64,000 nt of DNA. It comes from Aphelocoma coerulescens (Eukaryota > Chordata > Aves > Passeriformes > Corvidae). Position numbers and translations under genes: made by a program. The DNA lies in NCBI RefSeq assembly GCF_041296385.1, contig NW_027184085.1, positions 7,869,301 through 7,933,300 on the forward strand, given 5' to 3'. Positions 1 to 12,900 of the stretch are shown here, in pieces; the stretch's first letter is position 1, and each line of letters begins with the position of its first letter. The notes beneath the pieces are model-generated. The model did not search any database. It was not told where the DNA came from and worked only from the letters and a program-made list of their open reading frames with translations.

Positions 1-3000
1 TCCTTCATCTTCTTCAGGAAATCTGTCAAACTGGGCCAGGATAATATTTGTGACTTCATAGGAGGAAGGATCCTAAAGAGTCATGCAAATTCCTGCAAAG
101 TTTAGTCATAGCACCACTGGACACATTCACTCTTCCATGCTGGGTCTCCTTAGGTGCCTTCTTCCATGAACATTTCCAGGGCTGTTCCTGGGAAGTGGGA
201 ACTCTAAGAACAGGCTGCTAATATCTATGGAAAGAAGTCTGATTTTTTTTTTTTCATGATTGGTAGGTTGATTTGAATTCAGATATTCTTCCTGCTGTGT
301 CAAGATTGTGAAAAGAAAGTGTGTTTTTGGGCTATAGGTTGAGTTTAGAAAGACCAGATTTTTACTCCCAAGTCTTTTCCTAAAAAATATTGCCTCAGGA
401 GCAATTCTCAAAAATATTCCAGTTGTATGTTTCAGATAAAGACTAAACTTGGAAGAATTATGAGCTGCCAGGCACAGTTCAGAAGCAGAGGCTTTGTGCT
501 TTGCCTGGCATGGGGTTTTAGACTTCTCTTACCAACAGCTTTCCTAAGCCAGGGCTACAAATAAAATGGATCTTTGCAAGTTGTTTTCCCGACTCAATAT
601 CAAACACCATAAAACCTGTCATTTAAGATCTGCACAGGGAATAGCATCTCTTGGCAATGGACAGTTGTGATAGGGCTGTTCAGCAAGTCAGAACTACAGA
701 TATTTGTCTTGGGGTTATAATATTCGCAGCTGTACAAGAAGAGTCTGCTGTTAGAATCATTCAGGCTGTGTCTTCATGGCAGGGTTTGCTTGGCCTGAGG
801 CCAAAGTTTTGTCCGTACCCTACGTGCACAGAGGAAGCCTGAGTGTGTTTTCATCTGCACTGCCCAGATGAGGCTCTTGGTTTATGGCTGGGTTTCACTT
901 CAGTGCAGGTACACAGCTGGTGTTCCCACAGCACCACAGGCCAGTCAAACCCAAACAACACCCACCCTTCTGCTCTGAACCCTCTTCTCCATCTCCTTCC
1001 ATTTTTCATCATAGCTCTGCATTTTTTCCATCTTGCTCATACACTTGCTTTTCCAGACAATTTCTGCACATGGTTTAGCTACTGATGTACATCAAGGATT
1101 TCTTCCCCGTAAAGCAGGTCTTTGCTCAGGAGGGTAGAACTGTAATATAGACTAGGATGCTGAAAGTAGAGAATAAACCCAGTTGTGTTTAATTAAAAAA
1201 CGCAATCTAAGACATTGGGTTCAACATCTGGCAACAAGTTAATTTTCTTTCCAGTTTCTCATAGGGCCGACAGCAGCCAACATCTGTGTTCTCTTGGACA
1301 CATGCACCTTGATCACCATGACACTGTCTTTAGGAGTCACACCACTGCAGGACATGAAAATCTCTCCCTGCAAGATAACTCCAAAATTTAGTCACTGTAA
1401 TTTACAAAAGCAATCCTTTATTGAGGACTAAATCCTACCTTGACTTACCCCTGCTGTCTTGCATGAAAAGGAGTTGGGAAAGCTCCAGCCACTTAAATCT
1501 GATAGAAACCATTGTAGGGTTCAGCCACAGATCTGATCCCCAGCCTGCCAGGAACCTTTCATTACTACTGCCAGACCTGCTTGTGCTCCTGGAGTGTGGC
1601 AAACCTCACCAATGCCCAGTTTTGTTGGAAACACCAATTAGTCTTTTTGCTGGTGGGGAAACTGAGGCTGCCTTTTTCACAGGGTAATTTATGTAGCCCA
1701 TATTTCCACTGAGGCCGCTGTCCTTGGCAGAGATGTATCGTATGTATTTAATAACAGTAACTGCACAGTCATCCATCTCTTTGGTACCAGGAATAGCAAT
1801 TCACTCTAGGAGAAAAGTGGTTTTGTCTTCCACAATTTCCAAAGCACAGCTTGAGATGGGACCCAGGAGTCCCAAAAAACAGTCTGAAATGTACAGAAAA
1901 CAGCTTTGGACGAGCTCTTGAACATCCTCATGGGTCCACTCTTCCATAACTAGATCAGGAATGATTTCCACTCTTTCCCAAGGCAAGATATAGGTTCTAT
2001 CTATTGAAAATAGTTTGTGGCATGTTCAAAACAAGCAGAAGGAAGAGGTTCCTAACTCAGTGTGTGCTTAAGCTGCAGAATGTCTTGCTGCAGGATGTGC
2101 TGGATGCTTGCAAGAGCACATGGGTTCAAAAGTCCACTGAACAATTACATCAAAGAAAGACACTTCAGAAACTACTAGATATGAAAAAAAAAAACCAAAA
2201 CCAACACTGCAGACTCCAGAATTCCCTGAATTGTAGAGCACTGAATTCTAGGAGAATGTTTGGGGGGATTAACAGAATTCCCTGTTCTTTTACTCTTCCC
2301 TAGACATCCACAACTGGCTGTTGCCAGAGACAGCAAACAGAGTCAGACCCTCTGTCTTTTGTTCAGCTGTTCTTTCACTCTGTTTACAGGATCCATGTCC
2401 AAGTCAAGGCTCAGAGTGCAGCCAAGCAATTAAGTAAGAGAAATCCTTCAAACTAAGTTTTTGACATGCAACAGTGGAGAGTAACGCACCTGTGGGATGA
2501 AGCTTCCTTCTCTGCGCAGGAGAATTATGCTCCTACACCTGGGCTTATATTCATTTGCGCTTGTCCCCAACACACAGCTGTTCAGATTAGCTGTTATTCT
2601 CTCTAGCCCGGGTGTCTCAAAGCCTCCGTCTCCAGCAGTTGGAGACCAGCAGCTGTGCAATCATATCTGCTAACATACGGGATATAAAGGATCTGTTAAG
2701 TAAAACCAAACCAGGGAGAGCAGAGGGGGAGAGATAAGTACAAAGAAATCAGTCCTGTTAAGATGCGATTAGGGATGCCCCACAACACCCAGCTGCAAGG
2801 AAGAGGTGAACTCAGCAAACATTTTAAAGCCTACAGCAGAATTAGCCCCTTGAGGGTGTTGTTTGATATGGGGAGGATGAGGGGAAGGGGCCAAATAGGA
2901 GCTGCTGCAGGTGGAAGGAGAGTTTATTTGCTATTGTTTGGAGTTAAGTAGCAGTGTGTTTCTGTCATTTCAAGAGAGGGTTGGGCTTTTGAATCTTGTT

Positions 3001-3087
3001 GGGTTTTTCCCCCCATCCTAATTTTTGAAACACCCCTATTTTACAAGGTTCATGTATTTTCCAGCAAGGTACCATGGAGAAGATAAT

Positions 3088-3108
3088 TAGCTAATTTACA
3101 ATTAGCTA
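3088..3108. repeat. Perfect 9-bp palindrome with homeodomain-like cores
   Basis: TAGCTAATT (3088-3096) and AATTAGCTA (3100-3108) are exact reverse complements separated by TAC. Each arm carries a TAAT/ATTA core. Confidence 0.85.
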
Positions 3109-3499
3109 CAACAGAATTCATAATCACTTCCCCTGTTGAAAGGGTGGTAATCATCATCACGTAGCCGTAGGACTGCTGTGAAAATGGCAATAGGAGTGTG
3201 AAGCCCAGGCCCTGGGAAATGCCCTCCTTTTAGCCTATTGATCACCTGATTAGCAGAGGTTAAGGGGAGTGGTGGAGCACTCTGGCTTGAGACAGCGACA
3301 GGTTTGAGCTTGCAGATTTAAGTTCACAGCTCAAACCAAACTTTCATAATGTTCAGGGCATCTGCAGCTCACCCTTCTGTTCTCTAGCTCCTTCTTTCTT
3401 CTTTGACCGGTAGAGGATTCCTTGGTCATGACTGTCTGAAAGAAACCCAGGTTTATAGCTCTTTTTCACCACTGTGACTTTGGCATATTCCTGATCCCC

Positions 3500-4156
3500 T
3501 TGCTTGGGCTTGGGAGTTTTGGTGGTTGAAAGGCCGGACATGAGAACCAATGGGCTCTTGCAGCCCAGAAACCAGCCCTGTCCTGGACTGCATCAAAAGA
3601 AATTTGAGGGAGGTGATTCTGCCCCTCTGTTCTGTTTTCATGAGGCTCCCCACGGAGTGCTACATCCAGCTCTGGAGCCCCCACCATATGAAGGGTATGG
3701 ACCAGTTGTAGAGTATCCAGAGGAGGCCACAGAGATGATCAGGAGGCTGGAGCACTTCTGCTATGAAGACAGGCTGAGAGAATTGGGATTTTTCAGCCTG
3801 GAGAAAACTCCAGGCAGACTTTACTGGGGCCTTTCAATACTTTAGGGTACCAATAAGAGAGGTGGGGACAGACTTCTGAATATAACCAATAGGACAAGGG
3901 CTCCTGTTTTTCAAACAAAAGAGAGCAGATTCACACCAGAAAAAGGAATACTTTTTTTACCAAGAAAGTGGTGCAACACTGAAATAGGTTGCCCAGGGGG
4001 GTGGTAGATTCTTCATTCCTGGAAACTTTCAAGATCCTGTTGGACAAGGCTCTGAGCAACCTGCCCTAGTTGAGGATGTGCCTGCTCACTGCCAGGGGCT
4101 TGGAGCAAATGACCTTTAAAGGTCCCTTGCAACCCAAACCATTCTGTGATTCCATG
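3500..4156 (+). mobile_element. CR1 LINE fragment, 3' end
   Basis: This segment matches the known avian CR1 3' region in order: the stretch ending the RT ORF (TCCTGGACTGCATCAAAAGA, GGAGGTGATTCTGCCCC), the GAAGACAGGCTGAGAGAATT block, a 3' UTR with GGTTGCCCAGG, and finally AAGGTCCCTTGCAACCC. It ends with two copies of the terminal octamer, ATTCTGTG and ATTCCATG, at 4141-4156. It is 5'-truncated and diverged, with no intact ORF. The left border is approximate. Confidence 0.93.
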
Positions 4157-5450
4157 CGAGTATGTGAGCATCTCAGTGCTATCTCCTCTTCCTTCTCTGC
4201 CAAGGATGAATCAGGAGAGTGGGCAAGCAAGATCAGCTCTGCTTCTTGCATCCTCTCTGGTAAATGTGCCACTTGGTCCTATGCACTGGCTGTTCTTACC
4301 CACACCTGCATGGAAAACTTCTCTAGGCTGCTTGTTTGTTGTGTTGTGGTGCCAAGGAGATAAGCTTAAAGGCCTTCCCAATGCCAGGACCAAGGCATTG
4401 CAGCTGCTCCCGCTCTGCGTGTGCAAGCCACGTTTGGGAAGGAGGGGAAGAGCAGCAGGGACAAGTAATTATTAGCTACGTAAATTAGCCTGGGAGACAG
4501 AGATGGTAAATCTGTCCCTCTTTATTTCCAAGGCCTTGGAAGCCATGTTCTAGATGGTAAAGCCGGTTTGCGCTTTCCCAATACAAGGATTCAACCTCTT
4601 TGTTTTGCATGAGGAATAGGAGAACACAAGTGTATTTATATACTCTTATCTAAATGTACCCCCACGCACACACATACATTAGCGAGTGCTATCCGGATAA
4701 ATACAATCCTGTGTCATGTCTCCCTGCGAGTGACCCTAATTTTCCCCCAGTCCCTCCACAACTGCTGTGATTCTTGTTCTTGTCCTCTTGCTCCACAGAG
4801 GGTCAAACATCCTGCATCTCATTGTCCCTTCTGTCTCTTTAATTAGTGCCCGTCCTCCCCCTTCTCCCCCTCACTCCAGTGTCCCCCCTTCCCATCTCCT
4901 CTCAGCACTTGGTTTGCAGCGCTCTATTATTTCACCTTTCACGTGTGCCGTCTCCTTCGCCCGGGCCCATCTGACACCTCTGCCTTACACTTATCATGGA
5001 AACATAACATTTAAATACAAATAGAACAGGGAATAATTTAACCCCTATTTGCACTGGGGAAAGTGCCGAGGCTGTGTATAAACACTGCAGGGAGGTCTAT
5101 AGACACTGTATATTTATCTGACAAGTTGCATTTCTTCACCACGCTGCCTTGCAGCCAGCTTTTGCTGACAGGAACAAGCCTCCATCGCTGGCAGAGTGGC
5201 CAGGAAGAGGGAAGCCTGGTTCCACGGGGATATTGGAAATGTCACCAAGGGGACACCTCTGAGAACTCTGATTTGCCAGTGCTGTAGTCCTTCTCTCCCT
5301 TCCTGTCCTCCTGTGAGGATCTCAGGGTGCCGCCTTCTGTAATTTTTTTATGGCAAAATGGGGTAGACCTACGAGGACCTTAATTTCCAATATTTTCAGA
5401 GTGCACTAGCAAAAAACTCCTTGGCTCTCCTGTGTGCCACCACACACAAA

Positions 5451-5494
5451 GATATCCACCCATTGGTTGGATATCCACCCGTTGGTTGGATATT
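5451..5494. repeat. 19-bp tandem repeat, about 2.3 copies
   Basis: The unit GATATCCACCCRTTGGTTG occurs at 5451-5469 and 5470-5488, differing at one base, and a third partial unit starts at 5489. Confidence 0.9.
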
Positions 5495-8400
5495 TCCATG
5501 GCAAAGCGGGCATGACGGACTCAGCTTGTGGAAAAAGACTGATAATGGGGGTACAATAATGAAGCAAGACAAAAATGTGAGGAGAAGAGGCTCACATAGA
5601 TGCCATGTTCAGTTGCAACACTTCAGGGCAGTTTCACTGCTCATGGTGCTGCTGGTTTTAAGGCTGTGGGGTGTCCTCACTAACATTCAGTATTCAGGTG
5701 AGATAGAAACTGAAATTGTCACTTGGGACAGTGTAATAGACAGAAATTTGGACAGGTTGTATCTTACAAAAGCAAAGGGAAGACGCTCAGATATGAACCA
5801 ATACTTGATGCACGGCCATGTGTGGCCTTAAGGAGGATACACGGAATCACACCTGTTCTTAGACAGGCTGAATAAGCTCGCTGTCCTCATTCTCCCCACA
5901 GGGAGGAGATGGAGGATGCTCCTCCTGGCTGCACATCTCCATTGAGCAAGGCTGTGTGGTACTGCGAGGTACAACTCCCTCTCCATGGCAACAGGCCAGT
6001 TTAGGCCGGAGCACAAGCTTATGCCACAGCTCATGTTGGGGATGTCCCAGATCATGGGCTCATGCCTGGCCTCTTTTTGTCCTTCTCTTCTGCCCTGGAC
6101 AGTGGTATTTCCGCTCTCCTTGACTGTGTATTCCCTTTGCCCTGGGACCCAAAGCTGGAAGGTTTTTAGGAAGCCCGGTCTGAAGGTTTTTCACCACATA
6201 ATCCCACAGTCTGAAATGGCAGTGAGCACTGAACGATGGTGGAGATGGGGGACTGAGTCTGCCCAGTGCTTTGAAATTCAGGTGTGGTTCCTGAGACACA
6301 TAGAGTTGGAACAATGTCTCACTGAAAGAGGAGGAAGCATGGGACTCAGGATGGTGATATGAGTGGACTGTGGTTGGTAGAGACGGACCATACAGGCAGG
6401 CAGAGCTTAGGGACAGCATCATCTAGGACTGCTCCTAGGAATGCAGCCTAGAACTCTGATCTTTGTAGGATGTAGTGTCCTCAAGTCTCACTAGAGGACC
6501 CTGGAAACATCTGGTGAGCAGCATCAGTGGTGTGCACACATGCTCAAGAGACACCTTGATGATACCAGTGCATCCCCTCTTCATTTTATTCTTGCAACCT
6601 CTTGGCCTTATTTAGATATATTTACAAATCAGAAGTAGTTGTCTTGGTCCATGGCAAGCCTGGGATGTGGAAGAGCAGTGGATGATGATGCCCAGAAGAG
6701 GCTCATAAAAGACCATCAGAGGATAAACTCCTTAGCCAAGGCCTGGAACATGTGGAATGGTCCCTTCTGCTGGACTCTTCCCTCTCTCTTTCTACTCAGG
6801 ATTTGTGAGGGGTGTTGTTAAAACACAGTGTTGAGTCCCTTGAAAGAGCTGCGATGTGAGAGGCAAATGCAGCACTTTGTTATAGAAACTATGGAAAGTA
6901 AAAATACCTGTTAAATTGACTCATTTTTTATCAGTCTAGTCTGTGATTGTGTAGAGTTCTGAGATGGCAGATATAACAAATGATTCCCCTGACAGGGTGC
7001 TGTTTTTCAGAAGAGAGACAGGATGCTGATTTAGATGGGGTTGGTGGTAATGTCCAAGCAGTGGCTGTCCGTGGGGTTCCATCTCCCCTGGACCAGCAGC
7101 TCCTGGGGAAGGAGATGCTCACCTTTGACAGAGCCCGTTCCTGATGGTCTGATGACCATCTCGTGGGCAGCTCAACAAAACACCACATCATCTGCCTGCC
7201 AGTACAGTACCAGTGTACTGCAAAGATGCAGGGTGGGGGGAAGTCAAAATAATAATTTGAGTGGTTCCTAAAACACCTGGTTTTAGCTTTGCGAAAACTA
7301 GACCAGACAAGGCAGTTTCAGGCCAGTTCCACACTAGAGAGTTTTGCTGACAGAGGAGGGATGTGATTTTTTTTTTTTTAAATCATACATTTATATTAGC
7401 AAAAAGTCTGGTGAAAAGAGTTACACAGCTATAGAAGTGCTTTGGCTGATGCAGCTTATTTGAAACAGGGGAAGCTGTATAAAGTAGAATATAACACTCC
7501 TCTGTTGTGCTGGAATAATTTACCAGACACAGAGTTTCTAGGCAAAACCTTTTGCCATCCATGTTCCTACTTCTTTCTGGCTGATCTGCCCCCTTCCTAA
7601 AATACCTTGCAGGACAGCTGGTCCCATTTGCTAGGTGGGTCCCATTTTCTTCCAATATCTGTAAAACCTTTGGACTTTGGACTGGACTCTTTTCCTAAGG
7701 CTCTGTCACGCTCGAGACTGAAAGATACCCCAGAGACCACACAGTGAACTTCAGTAGCTGCCTCTTTAAGGCTTGTACCTCACATCTTGGAGTCTCTTTC
7801 GCAGGACACTTTGGCCATTGGGAAAACAAACCTTTCACATGTCCAAATCGCCTTCTCGTGAGGTGGGAACAACCTAACCTACAAGTTACATGGTGTTAGG
7901 TAGGGCTTTGTGTACCACTACAATCTGAACTTTGTGTTGCCAGCAAACACCTCGAAACACCTCTCTGCTTAATCAATTCCATCATAAAGCAGGAATATTT
8001 CTTGCTTTAACAGGTCTATCAAAAAGCTATTTCTGTTCTTCTCACTGAACAGAAGTGCATCTGTATCTCCCTAAACCTATTTTTCCTACCAGTTCAGCAG
8101 CCTAGCTGAAGGCAACATAACTCCTGCTTTTCTGTGGGCCGTATACTTTTTGTTGTCGTGGATAACTCGACTGCAGGGTTGAAAGCTCCTAATATCCTCA
8201 TTCAATAGCCACTCCATGAAAAATTATTCACATCCAAGGCTGTAAAGTAATTTGCCAATGTGCAGGTGCATCTTGGAGGGGGGAATTTTGATCAAACACT
8301 GGTTGAAGCAGAACAGATTGCCTACACCAGCAATTTCTCGGTGAACAAAAGTGACATGAATTGCCCAATTAGTCAGCCAGAAAAGGGTTATTGCAAACCC

Positions 8401-8802
8401 ATGTTTTGTTCAGCTTTAGGTTAACCTGTACATTAAAAAAATAAATTAAATAAAAAATAAAATTATTTAGATATTTACATATATTTATTCAAATTAGTTA
8501 CATCTGCTCTGTAACGTGCTCTGAAAAAACCCTCTTGGTTCACACATTTACATAGTGTTTAATGAATCATAAATAAGACATTTATGAATCATGTGCAAAT
8601 GGCCTGTTTACATACACGATGTAAACTATGTAAATTTCCTTTTTTTCTTGGTGTAATGGTAGTAGTGTCTGAACAGAAACCTGATGGAGAGGCATCACTC
8701 AGCCCCCTCTGAGATCTTTCTGACAATCATTAGTTTGTTTTCACCAATATTTTCTGAAGGTGTCTCATGAAGATCCCCAAACTTGGTATAAGTCCAAGTA
8801 TA

Positions 8803-9068
8803 AATCATAGAATCATTTGGGTTGGAAGGGACCCTGAAGATTATCTAGTTCCAATCCCTGCTCTGCTCTCACTCCAAGAAGCCCATGTCCTTGCTGTGCT
8901 GGGACCCCAGAGCTGGATGCCGTGCTCCAGGTGGGTCTCAGCAGAGCAGAGCAGAGGGGCAGAATCCCCTCCCTCCCCTGCTGCCCACGGGGCTCTGGAT
9001 GCAGCCCAGGACACATTTGGTTCTCTGGGCTGTGAGTGCACAGTGCTAGGTCCCACTGAGCATCCTTG
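8803..9068 (-). mobile_element. CR1 LINE fragment, minus strand
   Basis: Read on the + strand, the fragment opens with the reverse-complemented CR1 terminus (ATCATAGAATCATTTGGGTT, then GGAAGGGACC). It continues with the internal blocks GCTCCAGGTGGGTCTCAGCA, CAGAATCCCCTCCCTC and ATGCAGCCCAGGACAC. Sequence between the terminus and these blocks seems to be missing relative to other CR1 copies. The far border is approximate. Confidence 0.9.
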
Positions 9069-9820
9069 TTCAAAATACAATTATCTACTAGCAGAAAACA
9101 TCCTGCTTTGGCATGAAATACCACCTGCCTGAGCTATCTCAGATATTAGCAAACACATAAGTTAACTTTATGTTTCAAAAAACAAGTTTCAAAAACTTTG
9201 GGCTTATTTCAAATGAACCTTATAAATATATTAAAAATCTCATCCAAACTTGCAGATATGTGTCTCTGAGTGGGCATGAACGACAAATCTCCAGTTTACA
9301 GGCTGTGACTTCCGTTATATCCTGATTTTAAAAAGCTTATGTTAAACATTTTTTTCCTGCAACTTATTTAGTATTGTGAGGGCTACTAATTTATGTTATT
9401 TTTCATTTGGAGTTGGTTCCTACACGCTATATTTATCCACATTCCTCTTGGATTGCAGTCTGAGCAATGTTGTCATTTCAGTCACTGAAAACTGACTGCA
9501 AAAAACTGATCAGAAGGAGATGATTTGGAAGACTTTGGTGCCTAGATTTTAAGAGGCAGACAAAGATTTTATATATAACCAAACCATTTTTGTTTGTTGT
9601 TTGGTGGTTTGGGTTTTTTAAAAATTTGCTGGATTATTTTCAAGTACTCATGGGAAGTCAGAGGCTGTTAAGGTTTTTGAGCCAGACACCTGAAAAGACT
9701 AACAGCTTCTGAGATGTGTCACCTCAGTGAAGTCACCACTTGTTTCGCATGTGATACTGAGCCGTCTTGGCTTTCACATCCCTCCTGAAATATGGTAAGC
9801 ATCTCTTTATTTTGTTCCAG

Positions 9821-9949
9821 AAGACAGAAAACTCTTTGTGGGCATGCTCAATAAGCAGCAATCAGAAGATGATGTGCGCAGGCTATTCGAGGCGTTTGGC
9901 AACATTGAGGAGTGCACAATCCTTCGGGGACCCGATGGCAACAGCAAAG
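9821..9949 (+). CDS. CELF4: CELF4 exon, first half of RRM2 (129 nt)
   Basis: The exon follows the acceptor TTTTGTTCCAG and ends at the donor GTAAGG. It starts with two bases that complete a codon from the preceding exon, encodes 42 codons, and ends with one base (phase 1 at both sides). The translation begins [26 protein letters not shown] is the RNP2 motif on beta strand 1 of RRM2, and the following residues make helix 1, beta 2 and the turn before RNP1 ([12 protein letters not shown]). RRM1 and RRM2 bind UGU-rich RNA in this family. The 129-nt length matches my recollection of CELF gene structure. Being 43 codons long and phase 1-1, it could be skipped in frame, but that would destroy RRM2. 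The next exon lies 4.8 kb downstream. Confidence 0.95.
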
Positions 9950-12900
9950 GTAAGGGATGGCTTCTGTTGAGCTAGACCCCAGTCTTCATGTGTATATCAC
10001 TTTCTGGTGTGACAAAAGTATCACACAGCCCCCAGAACAGCATCTCTTACTTTAGGAGGGGTCACATTTTCGCTCTGCTGGTCACTCTCTGCTTCTGCAT
10101 GAGAGGAAAAAGCTGATCGCATTTTAAAACACACGTCTCCAATGGGCTGTGTCTCACCAACACCTGTTATTGCTTGGGCAGAGCCTCCTCTCTGAACAGG
10201 GCCTTTACATTCACTCAAGATGTGCTGTCCTTGCCCCACTGAACAGGACAATTCTTTCTTTGAAAAAAGCCAAGATTGGTACTTCACACCTTGACTCACT
10301 GGCTCCATCATCAACTCTGCTTATCTCTCACCCACCAGCCCCAGGTCTTTCCCTTCTTCACCTGATTTCTGCATGGAGTCCTACCAGCCAGTGATCACAG
10401 CTGCAAGGGTACAGGTGCCAGTTTAAATATCATACTCATTACACATTTACTGTTTGAAACACGCAAATGCTTCATTGCAAAACTGGGTGTCTTTCCCCCT
10501 TCTGCCACTTTTTGTTATTTGGATAGCACAAAAGATCTTCTGCTACAGCCCAGGCGTGAGAATGAGGCTTCTCTCTTGTGCAGGAAGGTCATATTTTTCT
10601 CCATCAGTCTCTAGACAAAGTAACTTCAGCCTGAATAGGAAACCCTCTCCTCTTGGCAGTATAATGTGTCCTTTAAATATTAATCTGCATATAATATAGC
10701 ATAAACTGTGTTGGCACATGCAACACCAGAGAAGAGGCCAGTCCTGCTGACACAGTTCTTATCTCACTGGATATTTTGACAAGTGACAACATCAACCAGT
10801 GCATTTTTGCAACAGGGAGGCAAAAAATCTAAATCACGGTGATGCACTGGAGAAAAATATTGCTATTCCATAAAATCACTGGTGGCCAAAAAAAATACTT
10901 CACACCAGCCTCATAGCTGTTCAATACACATCAGCACAGCTCAGCCTTCCTGATATAAATGGCTGAAAAAAGGCTGTGGGCACCTTTCTTCAATTGTGCA
11001 GTTACTTTATTTCCATAACACCCAAAGACAGGGGCTGCCCCACAGGGAAGCAGTAGGCTAGGATGTCCTAGAGGAGATGCAATCATCGTAACAGCAGACA
11101 GTTAAGCACATCATTCACTGAACAAATCAGCAAATTGGGGAAAAGCAAAAAAAAGTCTGTCTACTTCCAGCTGGAATGAAATCTAATGACAAAGGAGTTA
11201 AATAGAGTAATAATAAAGGCAATAAAGTCTGAGTTCTGTAAGAAGCAAATTCCAGAGGAGATCCAACCCACAGACTTGTCTTCATACTTGCTCTATCTCT
11301 TTTTTTTTTTTTTTGTTCTAAAACAATTTCATTATGAGACAGAGTCTGAGTGGCAGCTCCATATTGCTAACCAGTTTAATTATTAGTGCTAGCAGGCTGC
11401 AGTCTCAGGCTGACGTTTCACTGAGCTGTTCAGGATCAATACTAAGCCTTGACAGAGTTAATATTACCAGCTTCCATTTGCTGGTGCTATTTACTGAGAA
11501 TGTGAAGCTCCTAATTTACACACACACGGTTTCGTGCATGCACACACGCACACAGAGCAGTCAATCCAATGGAAAACTTAAGGCTAGTGCCCTTATCTTA
11601 GGAGACAGTCAGGCAAGCCACAACTCCCACAAAGTTATTGCCAGTCTGTAATGGTTTCCATCTGCTAGAAACCCATATGTGACACACATTGCTTGTGAGC
11701 TACTTATTTTGGGTAAAACTCATAAGGCTTAAATTCTATGTAAGTTGAGATTTAAGCAGATTGTCTAAATTCCAGATAGCAGTCAGATCCCATACACTTA
11801 AATCCTACCCAGCCCACCAGGTATCCCTGTGGTGAGCCTCTATACCCTTCCAGTAGCTCAGTGCAAGCACTGCTCTCAGAAGCTGGGTTGCAGCTTCCCA
11901 GTTTTATCCCATCACAGTCCAGTCTTAGCCAAAAAGCTGCCTGAGACTTTTCTGAAGCCGTGGTTGCTCTTCTGAGCCATGGAGCATGGCCTTCAGGGTC
12001 CGCAAAAATACCTCCTGCATGAGTCACAGCACTAGGAACAGTGGCTGGAGCATGTAATCAAGTGGCAGAAGAGCTGGGACTGAGGAATGTCTCAGCCTGA
12101 ATGGAAATGCAGCACCAGTCTTTCCTGGGAGAGGATGGAGTGATTCTGCATCCCTCCAGGTAAAGCTCACCAGTGCTCAACCAGGAGTGTAGGAGTTCTC
12201 AGGTGAGGGAGCTGAAGTGGATCCAGAAGGACCCACAGAGTCTTCATCGCTGCTGCTCTCTGTGCAGCTATTCTTTTTCCCTTTTTTATTTTTTTCCCAT
12301 TCAGCAGTCTGCCTCAATAACTCAGAAAGTAAAAATTTCCAACAGCATCCTCTGCAAGAGGGCCCTTACCACGCTCTGCAATTTTAATCCTAGGGCCTGA
12401 TTCTGCAGTCTCCTCCAAGCTGACAAAACAGTCAGGGCAGTCCTTCCAGCTCCAGTCTGGAAGCAAAGGAACAAGAAAAACTAAAGCACATGTATCACCC
12501 TGTTACTCAGCAGAGTTTATATCTCAGTGTGTATCAAAATCCCTTCAACACTCCAGAGTTTCTCCTGTTGAAATTGTTCTGAGAAGAGTGACATGACTCA
12601 TGTCCTCGGCTCATCAGTTCCTAGAGGCAGTTCTGGTGACAATGGGAAGGGAGATTATGTGCACTTTTGGTGTTGTGTACAGAAGCCATCCCATTGAATG
12701 CACAAACAAAAAGGACAAAATGTTGGGATCTCTACTATTGCCTTGCCATGTACACCAGCAAAAGCTGAGTTTTCACTTGTCCTGCTACCTCAAAACCTAC
12801 AGGAAGCAGTTAATAAGAAGCAGTAGGAGGGATCCTATTAGCATCCTGGGCATTAAACAAGATAAATGCCTGCTATTCCCTCCATTCCCACCTTTATCCA

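Larger units (their letters stand above)
1..9820 (+). other. CELF4: CELF4 intron, partial (upstream of RRM2 exon)
   Basis: No coding exon was recognised here. The short RRM1-RRM2 connecting exon of the family was looked for by eye and not found. The intron holds two CR1 fragments (3500-4156 plus strand, 8803-9068 minus strand), a 19-bp tandem repeat at 5451-5494, a homeodomain-like palindrome at 3088-3108, an ATTA-rich stretch near 4450-5060 and an AT-rich stretch at 8430-8640. The rest is unremarkable unique sequence. Confidence 0.8.

Noticed and set aside
3504..3845. 113-codon plus-strand ORF
   Set aside because: It is CR1 sequence, the 3' end of a decayed RT ORF.
5827..5880. Possible extra CR1 end (GGAATCACACC)
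   Set aside because: Only a few bases resemble the terminus and no CR1 body follows.
1..9820. Short RRM1-RRM2 connecting exon of CELF4
   Set aside because: I searched by eye for its expected coding sequence and found nothing convincing. It probably lies upstream of the window.
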